A stretch of DNA of 13,461 bases from Bacteroidota bacterium (GCA_016844425.1 JAERML010000050.1:1-13461); one strand, 5' to 3'; counted from the stretch's first letter, positions 1 to 7,220 are shown. The notes: generated from the sequence alone by a model not told the origin. A program made the numbers and translations.

Positions 1-1
1 A

Positions 2-646
2 GCTTCACGCCAGGTTGTGAAGGGTCCCTATGACCTGTCACTCGTTGAAGGATCGATAACGACACCACACGATGCCGAGCGCATCCACCAGGTGCGTCGA
101 TCCTCCAAAGTGCTCGTTACGATTGGAGCCTGTGCGACAGCGGGGGGTATCCAGGCACTTCGCAACTTCAAAGACGTGCGCGAGTTCACATCGATCGTCT
201 ATGCGACTCCATCCTACATCGAAACTCTGAACAAGTCGACCCCCATCACGGATCACGTCTTCGTCGATTTTGAGCTTCGTGGATGCCCCATCAGCAAGGT
301 CCAACTCGTGGAGGTGCTGAGCGCCTTCCTGAATGACCGAAAACCGACGACACCGACGTACAGCGTCTGTCTTGAGTGCAAGCGCCGCGGAACGGTGTGT
401 GGGCTTGTGACGCATGGCCCCCCGTGCTTGGGGCCAGTGACACAGGCCGGCTGCGACGCCCTCTGTCCTTCCTATCATCGGGGATGTTTCGGCTGCTTTG
501 GTCCTAAGGAAACTCCCAATACTTCATCGCTGGCGGAATACTGGAAGGGCTTGGGGATGAAGAACCTTGAGCTCCTGCATCTATTCCGGAGCTACAACGC
601 ATATGCCGAATCGTTCCGAAAAGAGAGCGAAGCACATGAAAAGTAG
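2..646 (+). CDS. hydD: Group 3b [NiFe] hydrogenase small (delta) subunit, 5' end missing
   Basis: This is the electron-transfer subunit of a cytosolic NAD(P)-linked [NiFe] hydrogenase. It carries iron-sulfur clusters from the active site of the large subunit towards the diaphorase subunits. The frame is open from base 2, so the N-terminus lies outside the window; about 214 residues are visible, and I estimate some 50-70 are missing. Two proximal-cluster cysteines are visible, in GACAT (codon at 131-133) and RGCP (284-286). The usual N-terminal CxxC pair must lie upstream. Eight further cysteines follow in [23 protein letters not shown] and GCFGCFGP, the spacing expected for two more [4Fe-4S] clusters and typical of group 3b. 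The GTG at 17 is in frame but is internal. The stop overlaps the large-subunit start by 11 bases, which suggests translational coupling. The beta and gamma subunits are presumably upstream; that is inference. Confidence 0.9.
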   Translation, partial: ASRQVVKGPYDLSLVEGSITTPHDAERIHQVRRSSKVLVTIGACATAGGIQALRNFKDVREFTSIVYATPSYIETLNKSTPITDHVFVDFELRGCPISKVQLVEVLSAFLNDRKPTTPTYSVCLECKRRGTVCGLVTHGPPCLGPVTQAGCDALCPSYHRGCFGCFGPKETPNTSSLAEYWKGLGMKNLELLHLFRSYNAYAESFRKESEAHEK

Positions 647-1919
647 ATCCATCAAGGTTGACTATCTTGCCCGCGTCGAAGGTGAGGGGGGCATTCATGT
701 TACGGTTCAGGACAAGGTCGTGACCGAAGTCCGGTTTGATATTTTCGAACCGCCGCGTTTCTTCGAGGCGTTTTTGCGCGGACGGATGTTTACGGAAGCT
801 CCCGATATTACTGCCCGCATTTGCGGCATTTGCCCTGTCGCGTACCAAATGAGTTCCATCCACGCGATGGAGTCCGCGTGCGGCGTGTCTGTGACTGGAC
901 AACTGAGAGCCTTGCGTCGCTTGCTCTATTGTGGCGAGTGGATCGAGAGCCACGCCTTGCATATTTACATGCTTCACGCCCCGGATTTTCTCGGGTACCA
1001 GGACGTGCTTCAGATGGCGAAAGACCACGGCGATGCCGTTAAGAAGGCGCTAAAGCTCAAGAAGACAGGAAATGAACTGGTTGCACTGCTGGGAGGAAGG
1101 GAAATTCACCCGATCAACGTGAGGGTGGGGGGATTCTACAGGTTGCCGACAAAGCAGGAGCTCAACGCTCTCGTCGACCGGCTGAAGTGGGCGCGAGACG
1201 CAGCTGTGGAAACCGTTTGGTTGACAGCGACATTCCCATTCCCGGACTTTGAGCGTGAATATGAATATGTCTCCCTCTGTCACGAGAATGAATACCCATT
1301 CAATGAAGGAAGGCTCATCTCGAACAAGGGGCTGAACATCCCGATTTCGGAGTATGAGAACAACTTCGCTGAAGAGCACGTGTCGTATTCAAATGCACTC
1401 CATTCAGTGCTCAGGAGCCGCGGCCCGTACCATGTCGGTCCGCTCGCGCGGTTCAATCTCAACTTTGATCTACTTTCACCGGTGGCGAAGGAGGCAGCGA
1501 CGGCGGCTGGCTTGGCCCTTCCGCTCAACAACCCGTTCAAGAGCATCGTGGTGCGGAGTGTGGAGACGGTGTTCGCGTGTGAAGAGGCCCTGCGGATCAT
1601 ACAGGAGTACGAGATGCCAGAGAAGCCGTTCGTCGATGTACGTCCAAAAGCAGGAACCGGCTATGGATGCACGGAGGCACCTCGCGGCTTCCTCTATCAC
1701 CGGTACAGGCTGAACGAAAAGGGGCTGATCATGGACGCGAAGATCATCCCTCCGACATCGCAGAACCAGAAGACAATGGAGTTGGACCTCAGGGAGTTCG
1801 TCCCCCCCCGGCTTAACCTGACACAGGAAAAACTCACGTGGCAGTGTGAGCAGGCGATCCGGAACTACGACCCCTGCATCTCATGTGCAACACATTTTAT
1901 ACGGTTGGATATTCGTTAA
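636..1919 (+). CDS. hydA: Group 3b [NiFe] hydrogenase large (catalytic, alpha) subunit
   Basis: This 427-residue catalytic subunit holds the Ni-Fe site and performs reversible H2 oxidation and proton reduction. The start is ATG 636, preceded by an AAGAGAG ribosome site inside the small-subunit gene and followed by [19 protein letters not shown], the usual beginning of the family. An in-frame earlier start at 567 would add unrelated residues. The L1 motif RICGICP gives C63 and C66. The L2 motif DPCISCATH gives C414 and C417 and ends at H420. A tail of seven residues (FIRLDIR) follows H420 and should be removed by an endopeptidase after metal insertion; a protease gene lies at 2676. Residue 70, where many [NiFe] enzymes have a histidine (RxCGxCxxxH), is tyrosine; from memory this is common in group 3b. 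Assignment to group 3b rests on L1/L2 and the [14 protein letters not shown] segment. Confidence 0.95.
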   Translation: MKSRSIKVDYLARVEGEGGIHVTVQDKVVTEVRFDIFEPPRFFEAFLRGRMFTEAPDITARICGICPVAYQMSSIHAMESACGVSVTGQLRALRRLLYCGEWIESHALHIYMLHAPDFLGYQDVLQMAKDHGDAVKKALKLKKTGNELVALLGGREIHPINVRVGGFYRLPTKQELNALVDRLKWARDAAVETVWLTATFPFPDFEREYEYVSLCHENEYPFNEGRLISNKGLNIPISEYENNFAEEHVSYSNALHSVLRSRGPYHVGPLARFNLNFDLLSPVAKEAATAAGLALPLNNPFKSIVVRSVETVFACEEALRIIQEYEMPEKPFVDVRPKAGTGYGCTEAPRGFLYHRYRLNEKGLIMDAKIIPPTSQNQKTMELDLREFVPPRLNLTQEKLTWQCEQAIRNYDPCISCATHFIRLDIR

Positions 1920-1989
1920 AAGTCTTCTTGTGTGTATGCCAGGAAACCAGCCTCGGCACTTGCAGGGGGTTGAGGAACTGGTTTTGCAG

Positions 1990-2017
1990 TGGCGTCAGGA
2001 GTTGTCTCCTGACGCTA
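1990..2017 (+). repeat. REP-like hairpin 1 after the hydrogenase large subunit
   Basis: GCGTCAGGAG (1992-2001) and CTCCTGACGC (2006-2015) form a perfect 10-base-pair stem around a TTGT loop. A G-T and a T-A pair extend it to 1990-2017. It is the first of two hairpins whose stems share GTCAGGA. No T-run follows, so it is not a standard intrinsic terminator. It may stabilise the 3' end of the hydrogenase mRNA or be a dispersed palindrome of the REP kind; the sequence alone does not decide. Confidence 0.75.
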
Positions 2018-2049
2018 ACAGGCTAAGTTACTCGGAATTGGGCGTTGAA

Positions 2050-2073
2050 GTGTCAGGACGGAAGTCCTGACAC
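2050..2073 (+). repeat. REP-like hairpin 2, tandem partner of the first
   Basis: GTGTCAGGAC (2050-2059) and GTCCTGACAC (2064-2073) form a perfect 10-base-pair stem with a GGAA loop, a GNRA-type tetraloop. The core GTCAGGA is the same as in the hairpin 33 bases upstream, while the flanking stem bases differ in a compensated way. A repeated core with compensated differences points to related mobile or dispersed palindromes (a BIME-like pair) or to a conserved RNA structure. The remaining 98 bases up to the next gene hold nothing else that I recognise. Confidence 0.75.
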
Positions 2074-2171
2074 CGCTTCTGCCGGATATTGCAGGCCATT
2101 GTCAACAACCTGCGAAAGCGTGACAGCCCAGATGTTCGAGGTTCGATTTTCCATCAATGTGAAGGCTCCCC

Positions 2172-2666
2172 ATGGCGAAGATCACAGATCTGTTGCGTTA
2201 TCTTAACAGTAACAAAGTCGAATTTCAGGTGCTCGAGCACGATCCCGCCTTCTCGGCGCACGATGTCGCAGTCCTTGCCCGTGTTCCCGATAGCGAGATG
2301 GCTAAAGCGGTTTTGATCAGGATCGATGACCATTACTGGATGGCGATCCTTCGAGCCGATCAACGGATCAACCATCAAATGATCCGACGGGCGTTCGGGG
2401 CGAAGAATGTCCAGCTTGCTCATGAAGAAGACCTCGGCATGTTGTTCCCGGATTGTCAGATTGGCGCAATGCCCCCGTTCGGGAATCTGTACGGAGTTCC
2501 AGTCCTCGTCGAAGAATGTCTGGCCGAAGACGAAGAAATTGTTTTCAATGCCTGCACCCACACCAAATCGATACGGATGAAGTTCAAGGATTTTCGACGC
2601 CTGGCGAAACCGGTTATTACGGGATTCGCAGATTCGGTCCACGTGGTGCAAGAGCGGACCTTCTGA
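2172..2666 (+). CDS. YbaK/ProX-family aminoacyl-tRNA deacylase-like protein
   Basis: This 164-residue protein belongs to the YbaK/EbsC family, cytosolic enzymes that hydrolyse wrongly charged aminoacyl-tRNAs. The evidence is the full-length fold pattern: an N-terminal LEHDPAFSAHDVA segment, the conserved lysine in EMAKAV (K45, the residue important in the family), and the GAMPPFG loop (98-104), which matches the GxxPPFG signature. The length is normal. The start is ATG 2172, six bases after GAAGG. It lies 252 bases after the hydrogenase gene, across the two hairpins. Its stop TGA is part of the ribosome site of the next gene, so it is probably cotranscribed with the hydrogenase protease. Stand-alone members of this family vary in substrate, and the substrate here is not determinable. 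A role in hydrogenase biogenesis would be speculation. Confidence 0.85.
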   Translation: MAKITDLLRYLNSNKVEFQVLEHDPAFSAHDVAVLARVPDSEMAKAVLIRIDDHYWMAILRADQRINHQMIRRAFGAKNVQLAHEEDLGMLFPDCQIGAMPPFGNLYGVPVLVEECLAEDEEIVFNACTHTKSIRMKFKDFRRLAKPVITGFADSVHVVQERTF

Positions 2667-2675
2667 GGAGTTGCC

Positions 2676-3155
2676 GTGAAGACAGTGGTGGTCGGGATCG
2701 GTACTGATTTCCGTGGTGATGATGGAGCGGGGTTGGCTGCAGCCCGGGCGCTCATGAAGCTCGCGCTGCCCGATGTCGGGATCGTCGAGCTGAATGGCGA
2801 AGTAACACGTTTGCTCGATAGTCTGCAGCATTGCGATACGGCAATCGTCATCGACGCAGTACAGTCTCAGGTCCCGCCAGGAACCATCCATCGGCTTGAC
2901 GCCAGCCAGAATCCTCTCCCCGGAAGCCGCAACAAACGCTCGACTCACGGCATCAGCCTGGGCTCCGTTCTCGAGCTTGCGCGGGCGCAGGGAGGTTTCC
3001 CCCGCCGGGTACTGATCTATGGAATCGAAGGTGCTTCCTTCGAGCACGGCCGTACATTGACGCCGCAGGTAGAGAAGGCGGTGGAACGGCTGGTACAAGA
3101 GATTGCTGAAGACCTGCGCGACGCTGGGGCTGTTCCGTCGAAAAGAGGAGAATGA
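2676..3155 (+). CDS. [NiFe] hydrogenase maturation endopeptidase (HycI/HybD family)
   Basis: This 159-residue endopeptidase should cut the short C-terminal tail from the hydrogenase large subunit after nickel insertion, in the cytosol. The N-terminal GIGTDFRGDDGAG motif is characteristic of the M52 family. The three expected nickel-sensing ligands can be placed: D16 (position of E16 in E. coli HybD), D60 in VIDAV, and H91 in STHGIS. GIEG near residue 114 is a further conserved patch. The start is GTG 2676, five bases after GAGGAG (2665-2670), which overlaps the upstream stop. The substrate is most likely the product of 636-1919, whose C-terminus is ATH followed by FIRLDIR. The last ten residues or so (AGAVPSKRGE) are beyond the usual core. 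No catalytic residue is expected, since the family relies on the nickel-bound precursor. Confidence 0.9.
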   Translation: MKTVVVGIGTDFRGDDGAGLAAARALMKLALPDVGIVELNGEVTRLLDSLQHCDTAIVIDAVQSQVPPGTIHRLDASQNPLPGSRNKRSTHGISLGSVLELARAQGGFPRRVLIYGIEGASFEHGRTLTPQVEKAVERLVQEIAEDLRDAGAVPSKRGE

Positions 3156-3214
3156 ATCTGCCGTTGATGATGCCACCGAATAAAACACGACTCAGGAATT
3201 GATACCGGGAAACT

Positions 3215-4027
3215 ATGAACGACCTCCTCACGCCAACCACACTCGGTGCCACAGGAATCAAGTCCTCCAGGCTGGGTCTCTCCGCCTCGTATCGGCCCGG
3301 AGTCAGAACGGTCCACCGGGCAATTGATGAAGGCATCAACTTCTTTTTCGGATATGGATTCGATACTCAGCTTTCCAAAGGACTACGAGACGCCTTCAAG
3401 GGCAATCGGGAAAAGTTCGTACTCGCTACGGGAGCGTATAATCTACTGATCGGGTACCCGAACCTCCGACGGACACTCGAAAAGCGGCTCCGCCAGTTCT
3501 CGACCGACTACATCGACGTGTTCTTGTTTCTCGGCGTTACCAAGGAAAAACAGTTCCCCCCAAAGGCTATTGAAGAACTCGCACGCTTTCGGGAGGAAGG
3601 GAAAGTCCGATCCATTGGCATGTCGTGTCATGACCGCTCATTCATTGGGAAATTAGCATCTCAGGGTGTGCTCGATGTCATGATGATGCGTTATAACGCG
3701 GCACACCGGGGTGCCGAAAGGGATATTTTTCCCTACCTTGCAAAACACAATCCGGGAATCGTCAGCTATACAGCGACGCGCTGGACAGTGTTGACGCGGA
3801 GGCCGAAGGGTTGGCCGAAGGACGGGCATCTCCCGGATGCCGGAATGTGCTACCGGTTCGTTATCTCGAATCCAAATGTGCATGTGTGTCTCACCGCCCC
3901 AACAAACGAAAAACAACTGATGGAGAACCTTGCCGCGTTGAAGCAAGGAACGTTGAATGAAGATGAGATGCGCTTTATGAAGCAGTTCGGCGACTCCGTC
4001 TACATGAACCACAAGTGGTTCATGTGA
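3215..4027 (+). CDS. Aldo/keto reductase-fold protein with non-canonical active site
   Basis: This 270-residue protein has the order of segments of the aldo/keto reductase barrel: LGATGIKSSRLGLS near the N-terminus, HRAIDEGINFF (34-44), the KFVLATG strand (67-73), an RRTLEKRLRQFSTDYIDVFL helix-strand unit (85-104), the GKVRSIGMS strand, and a C-terminal helix. Most members are NADPH-dependent carbonyl reductases. The usual catalytic Asp-Tyr-Lys-His set is poorly kept. The aspartate after NFF is F45, the lysine of the LATK strand is G73, and the histidine of the DLYLLH strand is replaced in DVFLFLGV. Y47 in GYG could stand for the catalytic tyrosine. The length is short against the usual 300 or more. 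The start is ATG 3215, behind a weak GGGAAA site. Its gene neighbours suggest no substrate. It may have changed or lost reductase activity. Confidence 0.75.
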   Translation: MNDLLTPTTLGATGIKSSRLGLSASYRPGVRTVHRAIDEGINFFFGYGFDTQLSKGLRDAFKGNREKFVLATGAYNLLIGYPNLRRTLEKRLRQFSTDYIDVFLFLGVTKEKQFPPKAIEELARFREEGKVRSIGMSCHDRSFIGKLASQGVLDVMMMRYNAAHRGAERDIFPYLAKHNPGIVSYTATRWTVLTRRPKGWPKDGHLPDAGMCYRFVISNPNVHVCLTAPTNEKQLMENLAALKQGTLNEDEMRFMKQFGDSVYMNHKWFM

Positions 4028-4046
4028 GTCTGCTGTTGAAGCAGAC
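4028..4046 (+). other. Intercistronic hairpin
   Basis: GTCTGCT (4028-4034) and AGCAGAC (4040-4046) form a 7-base-pair stem with a GTTGA loop directly after the aldo/keto reductase stop codon. No T-run follows. It could be a weak terminator, a processing site, or chance. It lies in the 51-base gap before the B12-radical SAM gene. Confidence 0.4.
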
Positions 4047-4078
4047 CAGTGGGCGGTGAACACAAACCCAGGCCCGCT

Positions 4079-5569
4079 ATGAACATCCTCCTCGTGTACC
4101 CCAAGTACCCTGACACCTTCTGGAGCTACAGGTACGCCCTCAAGTTCATCTCGCGTAAGGCGAGCTTTCCACCTCTGGGTCTCCTCACGGTTGCTTCGAT
4201 GCTTCCGGGTGGTTGGCCGAAGAGGCTTGTCGACTGTAACGTCCAGCCTTTGAAAGAGAAGGAACTCCGCTGGGCGGATGCGGTCTTCATCAGCGGAATG
4301 TCAGCTCAAAAAGAATCGGCAGCAGAGATCATCGAGCAGTGCAAGGACCTTGGCAAGATGATCGTGGCTGGTGGCCCGCTCTTCACGGCTCATTCGCAGG
4401 GATACGGGGACGTGGATCACCTCGTGTTGAATGAGGCTGAAATCACCCTGCCGGAGTTTCTCAGGGACCTGGAAAACGGAACGCTCAAACATTCGTACAC
4501 GACAGATCGGTGGGCGGACATCAAATCGACACCGATCCCGTCATGGGATCTCATCAACATGAAGCACTATGGATCCATGAACATCCAGTACTCGAGGGGA
4601 TGTCCGTACGATTGCGAGTTCTGCGACATCACGGTCCTGTACGGACGTGTACCACGTACGAAGACAAAAGAGCAGGTGTCAGCCGAGTTGGACGCACTCT
4701 ACAATCGTGGGTGGAGGGGTGGGGTGTTTTTTGTCGATGACAACTTCATCGGTAATAAGGAAAAGCTCAGGAAGGAGATACTTCCGTCGATTGTCGAGTG
4801 GATGAAGAGCCACAACCATCCGTTCAACTTCAACACGGAGGCTTCCATCAACCTTGCGGACGACGAGGAACTCATGCGCTTGATGACTCGAGCCGGGTTT
4901 GACACGGTGTTTGTCGGTATCGAGTCCCCCAACGAAGAGAGCCTGGTCGAATGCAGGAAACTCCCGAACAAAAATCGTGATCTCGTCGGCTCAGTGAAGA
5001 AGATTCAGAAATTCGGGCTGGAAGTGCAGGGGGGCTTCATCGTCGGGTTCGATCAGGATCCGTCGACGAGTTTCGAACGGTTGATCCAATTCATACAGGA
5101 AACCAACATCGTCACGGCGATGGTCGGACTTCTGAATGCTCCGCCGGGAACCCGCTTGCACAAAAGACTGCTGGGTGAAGGGCGAATTCTAAGCGCGTTC
5201 TCTGGCAACAACACTGATTTCTCCATGAACTTCCTCCCACGAATGGACATCCAGACACTGATGGAAGGGTATCATAAGGTTCTGAATCAGATATACTCTC
5301 CAAAGGATTACTACAAGCGGGTGAAAAGGTTCCTCAAGGACTATAAACCGATTGAGGGGCGACCCTTCCGGTTCCAATCTCACTATGTGAAGGCGCTCGT
5401 GAAATCGGTATTCATCCTCGGGATCGTGGGGAAAGAAAGAGTGTATTACTGGAGGCTGTTCTTCTGGTCTCTCTTCAATCGACCTCGAATGTTCCCGCTC
5501 GCCATTACATTCTCTATTTACGGGTTTCACTTCCGTCGAGTGTTTGAGCAGTATATGTCGGGGCTGTGA
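4079..5569 (+). CDS. B12-binding-domain radical SAM protein with DUF4070-type C-terminus
   Basis: This 496-residue protein has a cobalamin-binding-like N-terminal domain (about 1-145, starting MNILLVYPKYP), a radical SAM core with CPYDCEFC supplying C175, C179 and C182 for the [4Fe-4S] cluster, and a C-terminal region rich in aromatic and basic residues (DYYKRVKRFLKDYKP, from about residue 405). The segment LYGRVPRTKTKEQV after the cysteines is typical of members with a DUF4070 tail. From established knowledge, this broad group includes methylases of unactivated carbons, such as those acting on hopanoids and bacteriochlorophylls, but many members are uncharacterised. The N-terminal region lacks an obvious DxHxxG motif, so cobalamin may be bound base-off without a histidine. 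ATG 4079 is preferred over the in-frame GTG at 4049 because the domain begins there. The C-terminus is hydrophobic and may touch the membrane. The substrate is unknown. Confidence 0.88.
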   Translation: MNILLVYPKYPDTFWSYRYALKFISRKASFPPLGLLTVASMLPGGWPKRLVDCNVQPLKEKELRWADAVFISGMSAQKESAAEIIEQCKDLGKMIVAGGPLFTAHSQGYGDVDHLVLNEAEITLPEFLRDLENGTLKHSYTTDRWADIKSTPIPSWDLINMKHYGSMNIQYSRGCPYDCEFCDITVLYGRVPRTKTKEQVSAELDALYNRGWRGGVFFVDDNFIGNKEKLRKEILPSIVEWMKSHNHPFNFNTEASINLADDEELMRLMTRAGFDTVFVGIESPNEESLVECRKLPNKNRDLVGSVKKIQKFGLEVQGGFIVGFDQDPSTSFERLIQFIQETNIVTAMVGLLNAPPGTRLHKRLLGEGRILSAFSGNNTDFSMNFLPRMDIQTLMEGYHKVLNQIYSPKDYYKRVKRFLKDYKPIEGRPFRFQSHYVKALVKSVFILGIVGKERVYYWRLFFWSLFNRPRMFPLAITFSIYGFHFRRVFEQYMSGL

Positions 5570-5877
5570 GCGAGTGCGTCCACCTTGCTGTGAGAAGCAT
5601 TTGTTCCTCCAACGCCAAGGGGATGGCCCGGATCTACGGAGTCAGCGACGAAGTCGCTGTGCAATACGTGCGTCGTTGTCTCGAACAGGAGGGCTTGCGT
5701 CCATTTCTCTACTCGCGGAAGGCGAGCCCGATTTCTGGCGGTGGTCCTGACTATACCTTCTTCAGGGCTTCGGGTGAGTACGATGGTCACATTATCAACG
5801 AAGTGAAAATAATGGTACCTTGCCACGAGGTTTTCCGAGCAGAGCGCATGTTGAAAACGCTGGAAGCGAAACGATGA
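5566..5877 (+). CDS. Conserved-looking 103-residue protein of unknown family
   Basis: I do not recognise this family. The start GTG 5566 overlaps the stop of the radical SAM gene in a GTGA junction, so translation is probably coupled and the two products may work together. The protein is soluble-looking, with four cysteines (4, 13, 38 and 82) that do not form a CxxC motif. It has a distinctive central patch, SRKASPISGGGPDYTFF (about 49-65), and an amphipathic C-terminal helix with HEVFRAERMLKTLEAKR. It has no signal peptide or membrane segment. A shorter product from ATG 5623 would keep the patch, but the ribosome site there is too close to the start. The codon pattern and tight junction make it a likely real gene rather than a chance frame. 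Function is not inferable beyond association with the upstream enzyme. Confidence 0.65.
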   Translation: MSECVHLAVRSICSSNAKGMARIYGVSDEVAVQYVRRCLEQEGLRPFLYSRKASPISGGGPDYTFFRASGEYDGHIINEVKIMVPCHEVFRAERMLKTLEAKR

Positions 5878-5898
5878 AACACTGAACAATAAACTATT

Positions 5899-5904
5899 GG
5901 AGGT
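5899..5904 (+). promoter_or_regulatory. Ribosome binding site deciding the GTG start at 5912
   Basis: GGAGGT lies seven bases before GTG 5912. An in-frame TTG at 5897 overlaps this site and would have no ribosome site of its own, so the GTG is the better start. Confidence 0.75.
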
Positions 5905-5911
5905 CCCATCC

Positions 5912-6361
5912 GTGAACAGTTCCCTGGCTGTCGTCGGCGTTTCGAGAACAGGGAAGAAATTCGGCAACACGATCTACAAGACGCTGAGGCAGAATGGATA
6001 CAAGGTGTTCCCCCTTCATCCAGAAGCAAGGACGGTTGAAGGCGACCCATGCTTTCCTAGCTTCAGTGCGCTTCCTGAGAAGGTAGGCGGAGTAGTGATA
6101 TGTGTGCCCCCCATTCAAACTGAACAAGTGCTGCCTCAGGCTCTTGAAGCAGGCATCAAGCTCGTCTGGTTGCAGCAAGGATCGGAATCATATACGGCGA
6201 TCCGCTTCTGTGATAAGAACGGAATAAGCGCTGTGCACGGACAATGCATAATGATGTTCGCCGAGCCCGTCGGATCCTTCCATCGATTTCATCGATGGGT
6301 CTGGAAGCTCATCGGGAAATATCCGTCACGCAATGCAGATTCAACGTCCACTGCGCATTAG
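5912..6361 (+). CDS. CoA-binding-domain (YccU-like) protein
   Basis: This 149-residue single-domain protein has the Rossmann-like CoA_binding fold. LAVVGVSRTGKKFGNTIYKTL near the N-terminus is the nucleotide-binding loop of the family. KVFPLHPEARTVEGDPCFPSFSALPEKV and VVICVPPIQTEQVLPQALEAGIKLVWLQQGS supply the next strands and the VxVPP and WxQxG signatures. The length is normal for the stand-alone YccU type, which is related to the N-terminal domain of ADP-forming acyl-CoA synthetases but has no known reaction. The C-terminal tail is slightly longer than the core. It sits 34 bases after the unknown 103-residue gene and 43 bases before the methyltransferase gene, consistent with one transcript. 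No regulatory signal is visible beyond its strong ribosome site. Confidence 0.85.
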   Translation: MNSSLAVVGVSRTGKKFGNTIYKTLRQNGYKVFPLHPEARTVEGDPCFPSFSALPEKVGGVVICVPPIQTEQVLPQALEAGIKLVWLQQGSESYTAIRFCDKNGISAVHGQCIMMFAEPVGSFHRFHRWVWKLIGKYPSRNADSTSTAH

Positions 6362-6404
6362 CAGATCATGCACCTCGGGACCTATACAATAGTTCGGTGT
6401 GTCT

Positions 6405-6938
6405 ATGAATGCCATTGAGATTGCACTTCTTTCGGTCGGAACTGTCTCTCTCTTAGTCATCACGTGGAGAGTATCCCTCAAGGCTGGCCGCTATCACGGC
6501 GCCTATCGGTTCTTTTCGTTCGAGAGTATCTTGATTCTCGTTCTCCTCAACTGGCGCTACTGGTTCGATGAACCATTCTCATGGCACCAGCTTGTTTCCT
6601 GGGTTTTGCTGATCGGTTCCATTGTACAGGCGGTCGAGGGATTCCGCCTTTTGAGAGTCGTCGGGAAACCGGAGGGTCAGTTCGAAAACACGACGTTGCT
6701 CGTGAAGGTCGGTGCCTACAGATACATCCGCCATCCCCTCTATGCCTCCCTGGTTCTGCTCGGGCTCGGTATCTTCTTCAAAACGTTGTCTTGGATCGGA
6801 GCCGTGCTTGCACTGGTCAATATTGGCGCGATGGTTGCCACGGCCCGTCGGGAGGAGAAAGAAATGATCGAAAGGTTTGGATCGGAGTACACTTCCTATA
6901 TGCAGAAAACAAAAATGTTCATCCCGCACATCTACTAG
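6405..6938 (+). CDS. ICMT/PEMT-like membrane methyltransferase
   Basis: This 177-residue integral membrane protein belongs to the isoprenylcysteine carboxyl methyltransferase/phospholipid methyltransferase superfamily. Hydrophobic segments lie at about 3-23, 37-52, 62-79 and 112-145. The SAM-binding signature is present: GAYRYIRHPLY (103-113), the paired acid EE at 150-151, FGSEYTSY at 158-165, and a final proline in MFIPHIY. In bacteria these proteins methylate small lipids, isoprenoids or quinol-like head groups, and the substrate here is unknown. ATG 6405 is chosen over the GTG two codons upstream. No clear ribosome site is seen for either. Its neighbourhood with a B12-radical SAM enzyme, also often a lipid-modifying methylase, hints at a shared lipid or pigment modification, but that is inference. 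Confidence 0.85.
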   Translation: MNAIEIALLSVGTVSLLVITWRVSLKAGRYHGAYRFFSFESILILVLLNWRYWFDEPFSWHQLVSWVLLIGSIVQAVEGFRLLRVVGKPEGQFENTTLLVKVGAYRYIRHPLYASLVLLGLGIFFKTLSWIGAVLALVNIGAMVATARREEKEMIERFGSEYTSYMQKTKMFIPHIY

Positions 6939-6952
6939 GAAAAACGAACCGT

Positions 6953-6974
6953 CCCCGAAGAAAGAAGTTCGGGG
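6953..6974 (+). terminator. Stem-loop after the methyltransferase gene, possible weak terminator
   Basis: CCCCGAA (6953-6959) and TTCGGGG (6968-6974) pair perfectly over seven bases with an eight-base purine loop, starting 14 bases after the stop codon. No T-run follows (CAAGCACG), so it would be an imperfect intrinsic terminator. Its position at the end of the gene run before a long gap supports a 3'-end role. Confidence 0.4.
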
Positions 6975-7106
6975 CAAGCACGCACGCAAGAAGGGCCAAG
7001 ACAAGAATGAGATATTTTGATTCTACATAATTCCAAACATTTGGCGCCCTTTGCGGTTCATCTTTGTCCTTGAACTTAGAATTTCAACAACCTGATAGAG
7101 ACAAAC

Positions 7107-7220
7107 ATGGGAGGAAAAGTCAGCGAGTACGGGATCCATCCAGTCGAATTCCTGAAAAAGGAAATGCACTGAAACCTGTCAATCGCATTTGAATTGAGGT
7201 TGTCGGCCTCGGCCGCTCCG
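7107..7220 (+). pseudogene. Probable remnant of a HigA-type antitoxin gene
   Basis: ATG 7107 opens a 21-residue frame, MGGKVSEYGIHPVEFLKKEMH, ended by TGA at 7170-7172. The string YGIHPVEFLKKEM closely resembles the N-terminus of HigA/VapI-like helix-turn-helix antitoxins, which typically begin HPGEILKEEL or similar. Reading on in the same frame past the TGA gives NLSIAFELRLSASAAP, which looks like the following LSxxxLAxxLGVP helix. The homology therefore seems to continue and to be broken by a nonsense codon rather than a frameshift. No DNA-binding core, downstream half or HigB toxin can be seen. It is called a decayed fragment. The match is by eye and short, so chance cannot be excluded. 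Confidence 0.45.

Noticed and set aside
567..635. Extended N-terminus of the hydrogenase large subunit
   Set aside because: The extra 23 residues lie within the small-subunit gene, match nothing in the family, and precede the canonical start at 636.
2154..3188. Long open frame of 344 codons on the minus strand
   Set aside because: It lies antisense to the YbaK-like and protease genes, which have clear family motifs and ribosome sites. The minus-strand product shows no recognisable domain.
4049..4078. Upstream GTG start for the B12-radical SAM protein
   Set aside because: It adds ten residues before the usual MNILLVYP beginning of the B12-binding domain and overlaps the tail of the intercistronic region without a clear ribosome site.
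6942..7030. Short basic reading frame (RPRRKKFGASTHARRAK...) just after the methyltransferase
   Set aside because: It resembles a small ribosomal-protein-like basic peptide, but it has no start codon after the methyltransferase stop and no ribosome site, so it was not called a gene.
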